Shown: positions 26,541-34,796 of the stretch, piece by piece | Position numbering within the stretch: the first letter of the stretch is position 1 | Layout: each line of letters starts with the position of its first letter | Assembly (NCBI GenBank): GCA_017617615.1 | Contig: JAFZVV010000007.1 | Span: forward strand, 124,001 to 188,000 | Reading direction: 5' to 3' | Length of the DNA stretch: 64,000 nucleotides | Source: Prevotella sp. | Lineage (GTDB): Bacteria; Bacteroidota; Bacteroidia; Bacteroidales; Bacteroidaceae | Position numbers and translations under genes: made by a program | Notes under the pieces: generated by a model | Database searches by the model: none | Told to the model about the DNA's origin: nothing | Seen by the model: only the letters and a program-made list of their open reading frames with translations

Positions 26541-26999
26541 ATGATACAAATCGGAGACAAAGCCCCAGAAATCCTGGGCCACGACGAGAACGGCAACGAA
26601 ATCCGCCTCAGCACTTTCAAAGGCAAGAAACTGGTTCTCTATTTCTATCCAAAAGACATGACATCGGGCTGCACCGCCGAGGCTTGCAACCTGCGCGACA
26701 ATATCGGCGCGCTGGAGGCACAGGGCTATGCCGTGCTCGGTGCGAGTGTAGACGACGCGAAGTCACACCAGCGGTTCATTGCCAAGCACGAACTGCCCTT
26801 CCACCTGATTGCCGACACCGACAAGCAACTGGTCGAACAGTTCGGCGTATGGGGCGAGAAGAGCATGTACGGCAGGAAATATTTCGGCACGTTCCGCACC
26901 ACGTTCATCATCAACGAAGAGGGTGTGGTGGAACGCATCATCGGTCCGAAGAAAATCAAGACCAAGGACCACGCCAACCAAATCCTCTCCGCAGAATGA
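26541..26999 (+). CDS. bcp: Thioredoxin-dependent thiol peroxidase (BCP/PrxQ)
   Basis: 152 aa. The peroxidatic cysteine is in YPKDMTSGCTAEACNLRDN (about residues 36-54), with the resolving cysteine five residues later as in E. coli Bcp. It reduces hydrogen peroxide and lipid peroxides with electrons from thioredoxin. Its stop overlaps the start of the next gene by ATGA. Confidence 0.95.
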   Translation: MIQIGDKAPEILGHDENGNEIRLSTFKGKKLVLYFYPKDMTSGCTAEACNLRDNIGALEAQGYAVLGASVDDAKSHQRFIAKHELPFHLIADTDKQLVEQFGVWGEKSMYGRKYFGTFRTTFIINEEGVVERIIGPKKIKTKDHANQILSAE

Positions 27000-28270
27000 G
27001 ACCGACACCGTTTGCAGGCATGGTGCGCAACATGCGGCGTAGCCTGATGGTCTGCGGCGCACTGTGGCTGTCGCTCACCGCAGCAGCGCAGCGCCATGAG
27101 ATTTTCAACGACCGCATCTCGTCGCTACAGGTGGTGAGCGGCACCGACTGGCTGTCGCCTCCCGTCACGACGCTGGGAGGGGCACCCATCCATATCTCGT
27201 TCGATGACCAGACACACGAATACCACCGCTATACCTATCGCATCGAACACTGCGATGCCGACTGGAGCGTGAGCGAGGAACTGTTCACCAGCGACTATAT
27301 CGATGGCTTCACCGATGGCAACATCATCGAAGACACCGAGGAGTCGCTCAACACCAATGTGCTCTACACCCACTACCACCTGTCCATACCCAACGCACAT
27401 TGTCGGCTGAAGATGAGCGGCAACTACCGCATCACGGTACTCGACGACAACAACGACGAGGAGCCGATGTTCAGCGCCTGTTTCATGGTGGTGGAACCAC
27501 GGATGAGCGTGTCGCTCAGCGTCACCACGAACACCGACATCGACATCAACCAGTCGCACCAGCAGGTGGGCATGCAGGTGTCATACCGGGGAATGAACGT
27601 CACCAATCCCTCCACACAGATCAAGACCGTGGTGATGCAGAACGGCAGGTGGGACAATGCCGTGGTGAACGCCAAGCCACAGTTCACGATGACCGAGAGC
27701 CTGCGGTGGGAACACTGCCGCGACCTTATCTTCGACGGGGGAAACGAGTACAGGAAGTTCGAGGTGCTCGACACCGACCACCCCAGCATGGGGGTCGACA
27801 AGATCAGATGGGACGGTGACTTGTTCCATGCCTATGTCTTCCCCGACGAGCGACGCCCCAACTACCTCTACGACGAGGATGCCAACGGCTGCTTCTATAT
27901 CCGCAACAGCGATAATGTGGAGAACGACCGCACCTCGGAGTATGTAGTGGTGCATTTCCAGGTGTTCAGCGACAAGTACGACAACGGAGAGGTATATCTC
28001 AACGGGGTATGGACCAACGACCAGTTCCTGCCACGCTACCGCATGGAGTACGACTATGCCACAGGCTGCTACGAGGCCGCCGTGCTGCTGAAGATGGGAT
28101 ACTACTCCTACCAATACCTCCTCCTCGACGAGGCAGGCTATACGCATGTACTGCCTTCAGAAGGCAATTTCTTCGAGACAGAGAACCAGTACCAGGCCCT
28201 GGTCTACTACCGCGAGCCAGGTGGCCGCACCGACCTGCTGCTGGGATACCAGCAAGTAAGGACACGATAA
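26996..28270 (+). CDS. T9SS plug-domain protein (DUF5103 family)
   Basis: 424 aa from MRPTPFAGMVRNMRRSLMV, with a signal peptide ending TAAAQ. The conserved segments RTSSLQVV-like (DRISSLQVVSGTDWLSPPV), YRYTYRIEHCDADWSVSEEL and GYYSYQYLLLDEAGY are typical of DUF5103, now described as the plug protein that closes the SprA channel of the type IX secretion system. An open frame of 177 further codons upstream lies across bcp and was rejected; the ATGA overlap with bcp fixes the start. It supports an active T9SS together with the PorE-like protein. Confidence 0.82.
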   Translation: MRPTPFAGMVRNMRRSLMVCGALWLSLTAAAQRHEIFNDRISSLQVVSGTDWLSPPVTTLGGAPIHISFDDQTHEYHRYTYRIEHCDADWSVSEELFTSDYIDGFTDGNIIEDTEESLNTNVLYTHYHLSIPNAHCRLKMSGNYRITVLDDNNDEEPMFSACFMVVEPRMSVSLSVTTNTDIDINQSHQQVGMQVSYRGMNVTNPSTQIKTVVMQNGRWDNAVVNAKPQFTMTESLRWEHCRDLIFDGGNEYRKFEVLDTDHPSMGVDKIRWDGDLFHAYVFPDERRPNYLYDEDANGCFYIRNSDNVENDRTSEYVVVHFQVFSDKYDNGEVYLNGVWTNDQFLPRYRMEYDYATGCYEAAVLLKMGYYSYQYLLLDEAGYTHVLPSEGNFFETENQYQALVYYREPGGRTDLLLGYQQVRTR

Positions 28271-28291
28271 GCATTGTAACCCCTATCCCTG

Positions 28292-29488
28292 ATGAACATT
28301 TCCATCTATACCCTTACCTCGGCCCTGCATGATGCCAAGGCCGTGGATGCCGTGACACAGGAATTCCTGTCGGGCATCGGCATCAGTTATACCCTGAAAG
28401 GCGACGACGTCAGCGACTATGGCCATGACTTCAGCCTCATCTACGTGCGCACCGGTGGCACCGAAGGCATCTTCGCCCGGCTGTTGCCCCAGTTACGTGC
28501 ACAGAGCCAACATCCTTTCTATCTCCTCACCTCGGGCAAGAGCAACTCCCTGGCTGCCTCAATGGAAATTCTTTCCTACCTGCGCCAGCATGACGAGGAT
28601 GGAGAGATTCTGCACGGCAGCCCCACGTTTGTAGCCCACCGCATCGGCGTGTTGTGTCAGGCTCATGAAGCGCGCAAAAAACTGCAAGGCATGCGTCTGG
28701 GCATCATCGGCGCTCCCTCCGACTGGCTGATTTCCAGCCATGCCGACGATGCCGTGGTGCGTGAGCACATGGGCATCGAGATGGAACATATTGATATGAG
28801 TGAGATCATCGGTGCCATATCTACTCCCAAGGAACAGGTGTCGTGCGACCCCACCACACCGGCGGCCGTCCGTGAGGCGTTGCCCGGGGCAATAGCCATC
28901 TATGAGGCACTGAAACATGTCGTGGAGAAGCATGGCCTACAAGGCTTTACCCTGCGCTGCTTCGACTTGCTGACAGCAGTCCACAACACGGGCTGTCTGG
29001 CACTGGCACGCCTGAATGCAGAGGGAATAGTAGCAGGATGCGAGGGCGACGTGCCCACCATGCTGACGATGGCCCTCGTCCGTGCCATTACCGGAGTCTC
29101 CGGTTTCCAGGCCAATCCTTCGAGCATCGACCCCGAAAAGGGCGAGATGGTCTTCGCCCACTGCACCATTCCCCTCGACATGGTAGAAAGCCATGTGTAC
29201 GACACCCACTTCGAGTCGGGCATCGGCGTGGGTATCCGTGGACACATGCAGGAAGGCGGCGTGACGATAGTGAAACTCGCCGGCGACTGCTCACGCCTGT
29301 TTGTCGCCGAGGGAGAATTGCTGCGCAATGAGTCGAAGGCCGACCTCTGCCGCACCCAACTGGTCATCCGTCTCGACAAGCCCCGCCATGCTGCCTATTT
29401 CCTCACCCACCCCATCGGCAACCACCATGTCGTCGTAGCCGGAAGATGGAAAGAACAGTTGAAAGCAATAGCCAAGTATATATTATAG
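28292..29488 (+). CDS. Fucose isomerase-like protein
   Basis: 398 aa. The N-terminal half is Rossmann-like (LIYVRTGGTEGIFARLLPQL, MRLGIIGAPSDWLISSHADD). The C-terminal half contains GIVAGCEGDVPTMLTMALVR, like the acidic metal-binding segment of the FucI/AraA fold. The chain is shorter than true L-fucose isomerase (about 590 aa), and no fucose kinase or aldolase is nearby. The substrate is therefore unclear; it may act on another sugar or be a degenerate relative. The final stop codon lies within the first unit of a 9-bp repeat array. Confidence 0.65.
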   Translation: MNISIYTLTSALHDAKAVDAVTQEFLSGIGISYTLKGDDVSDYGHDFSLIYVRTGGTEGIFARLLPQLRAQSQHPFYLLTSGKSNSLAASMEILSYLRQHDEDGEILHGSPTFVAHRIGVLCQAHEARKKLQGMRLGIIGAPSDWLISSHADDAVVREHMGIEMEHIDMSEIIGAISTPKEQVSCDPTTPAAVREALPGAIAIYEALKHVVEKHGLQGFTLRCFDLLTAVHNTGCLALARLNAEGIVAGCEGDVPTMLTMALVRAITGVSGFQANPSSIDPEKGEMVFAHCTIPLDMVESHVYDTHFESGIGVGIRGHMQEGGVTIVKLAGDCSRLFVAEGELLRNESKADLCRTQLVIRLDKPRHAAYFLTHPIGNHHVVVAGRWKEQLKAIAKYIL

Positions 29489-29527
29489 TGACTATAGGGA
29501 CTATAGTAACTATAGGGACTATAGAAA
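29483..29527. repeat. 9-bp tandem repeat, CTATAGnnA type (five units)
   Basis: TTATAGTGA, CTATAGGGA, CTATAGTAA, CTATAGGGA and CTATAGAAA. The first unit contains the TAG stop codon of the preceding gene, so the array extends into the coding sequence. Confidence 0.85.
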
Positions 29528-29540
29528 AAGACAAGCAAGA

Positions 29541-31172
29541 ATGAAAACAAAAAAGATGGCCGCCATCGTGGCCGCATTGCTCGTGCCACTCACCTGCTTC
29601 GGCCAACCCGACGAGATGCTCCCTGAAGGCATGGCACGCATGTCGTGCACGAGCATCGTGGTGGGCAAGGCCGCCTCTGCCGACGGCTCCGTAATCACCT
29701 CGCACACCTGCGACTCATGGTACCGCACATGGATGCAGGTGGTGCCTGCCAAGGACCACCCACAGGGTAGTCAGGTAAAAATCTATGACGGCAGGATGCA
29801 CACCCAGGGGGCTGCCGACAGCACGAAGATGTACGTGAGAGGAAGCATCCCGCAGGTGACACACACCTACCGCTTTCTCGACACCGCCTATCCGTGTCTG
29901 AACGAGAAGCAGCTGGGTATCGGCGAGACGACCATCTCCGGCCGCAAGGAGCTACAGAACAAGAAAGGACTGTTCGTGATAGAGGAACTGGAACGCATCG
30001 CCCTGGAACGCTGCGCCACCGCCCGCGATGCCATCCGCCTGATGGGCGACCTCGTGAAGCGCTATGGCTACGGCGACAGCGGCGAGTGCCTCACCATCGC
30101 CGACAAGAACGAGGTATGGGTCTTCGAAATCTTCGGCGTGGGAGAGAAGAACATCGGTGGCGTTTGGGCTGCCGTGCGCATCCCCGACGACGAGGTGAGC
30201 GTATCGGCCAACATCAGCCGCATTGGCGAACTCGACCTGAGCGACCCCGACCATTACATGGCTTCCGACAATGTGTTCGATGTGGCGAAGAAGATGAAAT
30301 GGTGGGATGGCAAGCAACCGTTCTGCTTCTGGAAGGCGTACAGTGGCGGCAACTACCTCAACGAGGTGAAGAACTACAGCGTGCGCGAGCATTTCATCCT
30401 CAATGCCCTGGCGCCATCGCTCCACCTGAACGATACCGTCACACACCTGCCCCTGAGCGTGCGCCCCGACGCGAAGGTGAGCGTGGAACAAGTGATGCGG
30501 CTTCTGGGCAGCTATTTCGAAGGCACGGAGAAAAACCTCAGCGGACGACACAAGATAGTGAATCCGAAACGCAAGGACAAGAACGGCAACCTGGTGGAGG
30601 GAGAGCCCGACAGCATCGTCTCGCCGGTATCCAACCCTTGGATGCGCCCCGACGAAATCAACATGTATTATGCCATGGGCGACTCCCTGATGAAGAACAT
30701 CCGGACGGTGAGCGTACCCTGGTGCGCCTACAGCACAGTCATACAACTCCGTTCCTGGCTGCCCGACGAGGTGGGAGGCGTGGTGTGGATGTGCCTCGAC
30801 AATCCCGGGGAGAGTCCGCGGTTCCCTATCTTCAGCGGCACGACACAGTTGCCTGCACTGCTCAGCATCTGTGGACAGCACAGCGAGCGCGATGACGCGG
30901 CATTATGGCATTTCCGCAAGGCCAACAGACTGGCTACCCTGCGGTGGGGCACCTACCGCAATACGCTGGAGCCGCTGCGCGACTATTTCATCGAGAAAGG
31001 CCTTCGGGAACTACCCTTTGTAGAACAGACCTGGCAAAGGCTGCAAGCCGAGAACCCCAAGGAAGCAGAACGGATGCTCAATGGATACACCGCTGACTTC
31101 TTCGGTGCCACCATCTTGCGTTGGGACGAACTCGCACGCCAACTATGGCGTCAGACATGGGCAGGATGGTAA
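29541..31172 (+). CDS. C69-family dipeptidase
   Basis: 543 aa. A signal peptide (KKMAAIVAALLVPLTCFGQ) is followed by MARMSCTSIVVGKAASADGS, where the cysteine of MSCTS is the expected N-terminal nucleophile after processing. GECLTIADKNEVWVFEIFGV and the tryptophan-rich C-terminus are typical of PepD/DipA proteins. It should cleave dipeptides in the periplasm or at the surface, which fits an asaccharolytic or peptide-using lifestyle together with the C10 protease. Confidence 0.88.
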   Translation: MKTKKMAAIVAALLVPLTCFGQPDEMLPEGMARMSCTSIVVGKAASADGSVITSHTCDSWYRTWMQVVPAKDHPQGSQVKIYDGRMHTQGAADSTKMYVRGSIPQVTHTYRFLDTAYPCLNEKQLGIGETTISGRKELQNKKGLFVIEELERIALERCATARDAIRLMGDLVKRYGYGDSGECLTIADKNEVWVFEIFGVGEKNIGGVWAAVRIPDDEVSVSANISRIGELDLSDPDHYMASDNVFDVAKKMKWWDGKQPFCFWKAYSGGNYLNEVKNYSVREHFILNALAPSLHLNDTVTHLPLSVRPDAKVSVEQVMRLLGSYFEGTEKNLSGRHKIVNPKRKDKNGNLVEGEPDSIVSPVSNPWMRPDEINMYYAMGDSLMKNIRTVSVPWCAYSTVIQLRSWLPDEVGGVVWMCLDNPGESPRFPIFSGTTQLPALLSICGQHSERDDAALWHFRKANRLATLRWGTYRNTLEPLRDYFIEKGLRELPFVEQTWQRLQAENPKEAERMLNGYTADFFGATILRWDELARQLWRQTWAGW

Positions 31173-31176
31173 GAAA

Positions 31177-31340
31177 GAGATTTGAGGTTTATCATTCTTC
31201 GAATGATGAACATCGGCTGCGTCTCAGCATAAGAACGAGTTCTTCTGCATTCGACTTGCATGATGTTTGAGGTTTGAGGTTTAGGGTTTGAACGGGCGCA
31301 GCCGATATTCAAGCGAAGCTAAATTTTTAATATTCAATTT
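31177..31340. repeat. Mosaic intergenic repeat, copy 1
   Basis: Positions 31177-31231 match 63572-63626 almost base for base (GAGATTTGAGGTTTATCATT, then GAACATCGGC and CTCAGCATA). Both copies contain the small hairpin TCATTC/GAATGA and then a CTTGCA block followed by TTTGAGGTTT-like repeats. The right part (31296-31340) carries AGCTTCGCTT-type and TTCAATTTTTAAT sequence shared with 39936-40070 and 32850-32908. Confidence 0.75.
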
Positions 31341-32261
31341 TTAATCTTCAATGCTTTCAACAAGTCCCTCCTGGGCGAGGATGGTGTTGGGGAAAATGCT
31401 CTTCGCCTCGTCGAGGAGCACTTGTTCGTCGTTGTAGCGCGAACTGTAATGACCGATCATGAGTCGTTGGGCTTGGGCATCGCGGGCCACCATAGCCGCC
31501 TCGACAGCCGTACTGTGGTAATACTTTTCCGCCAGTGCCACATAGCTCTGGTCGTAGGTGCTCTCATGATAGAGCAAGCTCACCCCCTTGAGTTGTTGAT
31601 ATAGCGTAGGAATATATCTCGTATCCGAACAATAGGCATACGACCTGGGTGGGGCGGCAGGTGTCACCAGCAACCGGTTGGGCACCACATCACCGTCGGC
31701 AGTCACCCAGTCGGCTCCCTGCTTGATATGGTTGATCTGGCTTATAGGGATGCGGTGGAAATCAATCATGTCGCGACGGATATGCGGGAGCATGGGTTTC
31801 TCCCTGAACAGAAACCCGCAACATGGCACCCGATGCTCCAGGGGGATGGTAGTGACGGAGAGCGTGCGGTCGTCGTATACCACCTCCTGCTTGCTGGTGT
31901 CCAGCGGTCGGAAGTGGACTTCGTAATCCAGTCCCCCGCAAAAGGTAGCCATCATCTCCCAGAACAGGTTTTCAAATGCCGCCGGTGCGCAGACCAGCAG
32001 CGGTGCTTTACGCCCAAGCAAGCCGAAGGAACTGATGAGTCCTATGAGACCTAAGCAATGGTCACCATGGAGGTGCGAGATGAACACCGCCTTGATTTTG
32101 TTGAAATTGATTCGTGCCCGCATGAGGAGCATCTGTGTGCCCTCAGCACAGTCTACGAGCATCATCTTGCCCCGTATCTCCACCACCTGCGACGATGCGT
32201 AATGGCGCATCGACGGGCGCGCACTGCCACAACCGAGCACATGAACCTTGAAATCCTCCAT
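31341..32261 (-). CDS. rnz: Ribonuclease Z
   Basis: 306 aa. A metallo-beta-lactamase fold with the zinc motif ISHLHGDHCLGLIGLISS (about 60-77) and the N-terminal VLGCGSARPSMRHYASSQVV. The later YCSDTRY and LYHESTY motifs are also present. It matures the 3' ends of tRNAs. It lies 6 bp after a lipoprotein gene and is the last gene of a minus-strand cluster with mazG. Confidence 0.94.
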   Translation of the reverse strand: MEDFKVHVLGCGSARPSMRHYASSQVVEIRGKMMLVDCAEGTQMLLMRARINFNKIKAVFISHLHGDHCLGLIGLISSFGLLGRKAPLLVCAPAAFENLFWEMMATFCGGLDYEVHFRPLDTSKQEVVYDDRTLSVTTIPLEHRVPCCGFLFREKPMLPHIRRDMIDFHRIPISQINHIKQGADWVTADGDVVPNRLLVTPAAPPRSYAYCSDTRYIPTLYQQLKGVSLLYHESTYDQSYVALAEKYYHSTAVEAAMVARDAQAQRLMIGHYSSRYNDEQVLLDEAKSIFPNTILAQEGLVESIED

Positions 32262-32267
32262 GCGACG

Positions 32268-32843
32268 TTATTCAAGTTGCCGCTTGTAGGCATAGATACC
32301 CTTCTCGTTCTCCAGGTAAAGGGAGTCGTTACCGATGGAGAGGATGCTGAACGTATCTTTGGAGAGCACGAGTTTGCCGTTGAGAATCTTCCACTCCGTG
32401 TAGGGGTTCGACTCATTCTGCACGTGCGACTCCACCACACCACCATCCTTGATTTCGAAATTCTTATCCAGACTGGTCCAGCGACCCATGAGCGAGCTGA
32501 CATTGATGGCTTTCCTCACCACCAGTCCTTCCTCACCGGGAGTAGCCATGACGGCCATCTTGTTGCCATCGTAAAGGCCACCACAGACCACGTCGCCTAC
32601 GACGAGGCTGTCGTCGGGCGAGAGGTATTGCTCCTCGACGATGAAGTCGAGCGTGTCGCCGTCAATCTGCACCAGTTGGAAAGAGTGGCTGGTGGCATTG
32701 ACGCATTCTCCGAACTTCGTCTCGTCACCTTGCGTGACGGTCTTTGTCTCCTTGATGACGGGGATATTCGCGTCTTTCTTCTCATTGCAACCCACAGCCA
32801 TCAATGCCAGAACGGCAACAAATGTGATTTTTCCTATTTTCAT
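32268..32843 (-). CDS. Lipoprotein with lipocalin-like C-terminal domain
   Basis: 191 aa. Lipobox ALMAVGC (Cys19). After a 90-residue beta-rich region (VNATSHSFQLVQIDGDTLDF), the segment LMGRWTSLDKNFEIKDGGVV ... WKILNGKLVLSKD resembles the lipocalin-like domains of small Bacteroidales lipoproteins. The function is unknown. It sits between mazG and rnz, but nothing in the sequence links it to either. Confidence 0.75.
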   Translation of the reverse strand: MKIGKITFVAVLALMAVGCNEKKDANIPVIKETKTVTQGDETKFGECVNATSHSFQLVQIDGDTLDFIVEEQYLSPDDSLVVGDVVCGGLYDGNKMAVMATPGEEGLVVRKAINVSSLMGRWTSLDKNFEIKDGGVVESHVQNESNPYTEWKILNGKLVLSKDTFSILSIGNDSLYLENEKGIYAYKRQLE

Positions 32844-32879
32844 GCCAATAAACTAATTTTCAATCTTCAATCTTCAATT

Positions 32880-32908
32880 TTTAATTTTCAATCGGGCGAA
32901 GCCCGGAA
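32880..32908 (-). repeat. 28-bp stop-codon hairpin element (single copy)
   Basis: Read on the minus strand, the bases directly after the mazG TGA are TTCCGGGCTTCGCCCGATTG, then AAAATTAA. The same element occurs in three tandem copies directly after the C10 protease stop (39936). It holds a CGGGC-TTC-GCCCG hairpin. Confidence 0.8.
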
Positions 32909-33703
32909 TCATTTTTCCATTTTCTTCGCCTCATCCCACAACTTGTCCATCTCTGCCAGTGTCATCTCCGTAAGCGGTTTTCCCTCACGGATGGAATGTT
33001 GCTCCACGTAGTTGAACCGTCGGATGAACTTCTGGTTGGTGTGTTCGAGGGCATTATCGGGGTTGAGGTGGTAAAGGCGAGCGGCATTGACGACACTGAA
33101 GAGGAAGTCGCCAAGCTCAGCGGTAGAGCGCCCCTTGTCATCACGTTCCAACTCTGCCTGCAATTCATCGAGTTCCTCCCTCACCTTCGCCCATACATCC
33201 TCACGCTTGTCCCAGTCGAAGCCCACGTTGCGGGCCTTGTCCTGTATGCGATAGGCCTTGATCAGACTGGGTAATGCCTCGGGTACCCCCGATAGCACAG
33301 TCTTGTTGCCATCTTTCTCGCGCAGCTTGATCTGTTCCCAGTTCTGCAACACCTTCTCTGCCGACTCCGCCACTTCCTTGCCATAGACGTGTGGGTGTCG
33401 GAAAATGAGTTTGTCGGCCTGTTGCGTACAGACATCAGCAATGTCAAACGCACCTTTCTCCTGACCGATAAGGGCATAGAAGCAGACGTGCATGAGCACG
33501 TCGCCAAGTTCCTTGCTGATGTTCTTGTTGTCGTCTTTCATCAGCGCGTCGCACAACTCAAACACCTCCTCTATGGTGTTGGGTCTCAGGCTCTCGTTGG
33601 TCTGCTTCCTATCCCAAGGACATTCCTTGCGCAGCCGTTCGAGCACGTCGAGGAGCCGTCCGAACGCTTCTATTTTTTCTTCTCTTGAGTGCATATCAAT
33701 CAT
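32909..33703 (-). CDS. mazG: MazG nucleoside triphosphate pyrophosphohydrolase
   Basis: 264 aa with two MazG domains. The first has CPWDRKQTNESLRPNTIEEV and EELCDALM-like acidic helices plus KELGDVLMHV. The second has EELDELQAELE and AELGDFLFSVVNAARL. It hydrolyses NTPs to NMP and pyrophosphate, for example to clear damaged nucleotides. MIDMHSREEKI allows the start at 33703 or 33694. The gene ends exactly where the 28-bp hairpin element begins. Confidence 0.93.
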   Translation of the reverse strand: MIDMHSREEKIEAFGRLLDVLERLRKECPWDRKQTNESLRPNTIEEVFELCDALMKDDNKNISKELGDVLMHVCFYALIGQEKGAFDIADVCTQQADKLIFRHPHVYGKEVAESAEKVLQNWEQIKLREKDGNKTVLSGVPEALPSLIKAYRIQDKARNVGFDWDKREDVWAKVREELDELQAELERDDKGRSTAELGDFLFSVVNAARLYHLNPDNALEHTNQKFIRRFNYVEQHSIREGKPLTEMTLAEMDKLWDEAKKMEK

Positions 33704-33721
33704 GCATTTTGTATTACTATA

Positions 33722-33784
33722 CCCCGGAATCTCCGGAATACCCGGAAAACCCAGAATCTCCGGAATACCCGGAAGCTCCGCCCC
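33722..33784. repeat. 9-bp tandem repeat, CCGGAAT type (seven units)
   Basis: Units CCCCGGAAT, CTCCGGAAT, ACCCGGAAA, ACCCAGAAT, CTCCGGAAT, ACCCGGAAG and CTCCGCCCC fill the space between the mazG start and the next stop codon (33786). The unit closely matches the array inside sbcC at 51242-51295. Confidence 0.85.
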
Positions 33785-33785
33785 C

Positions 33786-34595
33786 CTATTCCTCCTCTGA
33801 AGCCGGGAAGATGATTTCGTACATCATCCCTTCCAGGTCGTTGAGCGAGTGGTTCTTCGGACGGATTTCACCAGAGGAGGAGATGCGGGTGCCGTCGGCA
33901 TAAACCATGGTGAGCGACCAGTGTTCACCATCGAGCATCCTGTACATGGGAATGCTGGGCAGGTTGACCTTGCGGAAGAAATAACCGGGGTGAATCTGGT
34001 AGAATTTCTGCTCATGCAGCAGCGCACGGATACGTTCAAGACCTCCTTTCGCCACTTCCCTTGGCGCCTCCTGCCATCCTGTCTTCGCGATGTCGCGGTC
34101 GCCTTCGCCTTTCTCCAGACTCATGGGCATACGGGGGTTATGGGCCATCCCGCTGATATCGAGTTTCACATATATCAGTTCGCCCTGCGGTTCCTCCCGT
34201 TGTTCAGCCCTACGGTTGTTTTCCAGACGCCGGCATTCATCGGCGAAGCATTTATACCTGAGCTGCTCATATTCCACGCGTTGCGTTGTCCTACGGCGCT
34301 GCACGGTATCCTTCACCACATATTTGATGGCGGGCAGCAAGAACTCGTTCTCCTCATAGCGGTCTTTCATGCTGTCGGTGAGTGCCTCGAGGGCTTCTGC
34401 GTTGAGCTTCCCGAGTCCATAGACACCGCTTTCGCACTCACGGTCGTCGCTCATCATCCTCGGCAAGGGCTTGCGCAGCGAAGGCTTGGCAAGCATCTTC
34501 TTCACCATGTCGAGCTGCTGGGCAGTGTATGTCTGTTGCGCATGGACACAGACAGACAGGGCAAAGAGCACAAGGAATAAGGACAGTTTTCTCAT
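33786..34595 (-). CDS. Secreted hypothetical protein
   Basis: 269 aa with a signal peptide ending SVCVHAQ. A charged helical N-terminal half (QQLDMVKKMLAKPSLRKPLP, VEYEQLRYKCFADECRRLEN) is followed by a beta-rich domain (IHPGYFFRKVNLPSIPMYRM, WSLTMVYADGTRI). The family was not recognised. It has its own promoter 20 bp upstream and lies upstream of mazG, with which it may be co-transcribed through the 9-bp repeat spacer. Confidence 0.75.
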   Translation of the reverse strand: MRKLSLFLVLFALSVCVHAQQTYTAQQLDMVKKMLAKPSLRKPLPRMMSDDRECESGVYGLGKLNAEALEALTDSMKDRYEENEFLLPAIKYVVKDTVQRRRTTQRVEYEQLRYKCFADECRRLENNRRAEQREEPQGELIYVKLDISGMAHNPRMPMSLEKGEGDRDIAKTGWQEAPREVAKGGLERIRALLHEQKFYQIHPGYFFRKVNLPSIPMYRMLDGEHWSLTMVYADGTRISSSGEIRPKNHSLNDLEGMMYEIIFPASEEE

Positions 34596-34612
34596 GATTT
34601 CTTTTCTTTTTG

Positions 34613-34620
34613 CAAAGATA
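34613..34620 (-). promoter_or_regulatory. Promoter of the secreted protein gene at 33786
   Basis: Minus-strand TATCTTTG, a perfect -7 box; the leader would be only about 11 nt. Confidence 0.6.
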
Positions 34621-34665
34621 CGACAAATTCTTTATCCAACTGACTTAAATTATTGGATTTTTTTA

Positions 34666-34673
34666 TACTTTTG
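34666..34673 (+). promoter_or_regulatory. Promoter of valS
   Basis: TACTTTTG fits the -7 box. The predicted start near 34680 leaves a leader of about 117 nt that includes the stem-loop at 34712-34759. Confidence 0.55.
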
Positions 34674-34711
34674 TACCCTTAAAAGAAAATAGCACCTTAT
34701 AAATATTATTG

Positions 34712-34759
34712 GCTCAACTTTCACAAGTAAGGGAAGATTAGGTGTGAAGCAAGTTGAGC
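34712..34759 (+). promoter_or_regulatory. Stem-loop in the valS leader
   Basis: GCTCAACTT (34712-34720) pairs with AAGTTGAGC (34751-34759), and the next five bases TCACA pair with TGTGA across a 3-nt bulge. No U-run follows, so it is not a simple terminator. No T-box signature was seen. Confidence 0.55.
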
Positions 34760-34796
34760 GAATGCAAAACTTGAAGATAATAGGTATATATTGAAT

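Noticed and set aside
26465..26995. N-terminal extension of the T9SS plug gene
   Set aside because: It crosses the whole of bcp in another frame; the ATG at 26996 has a signal peptide and couples to the bcp stop.
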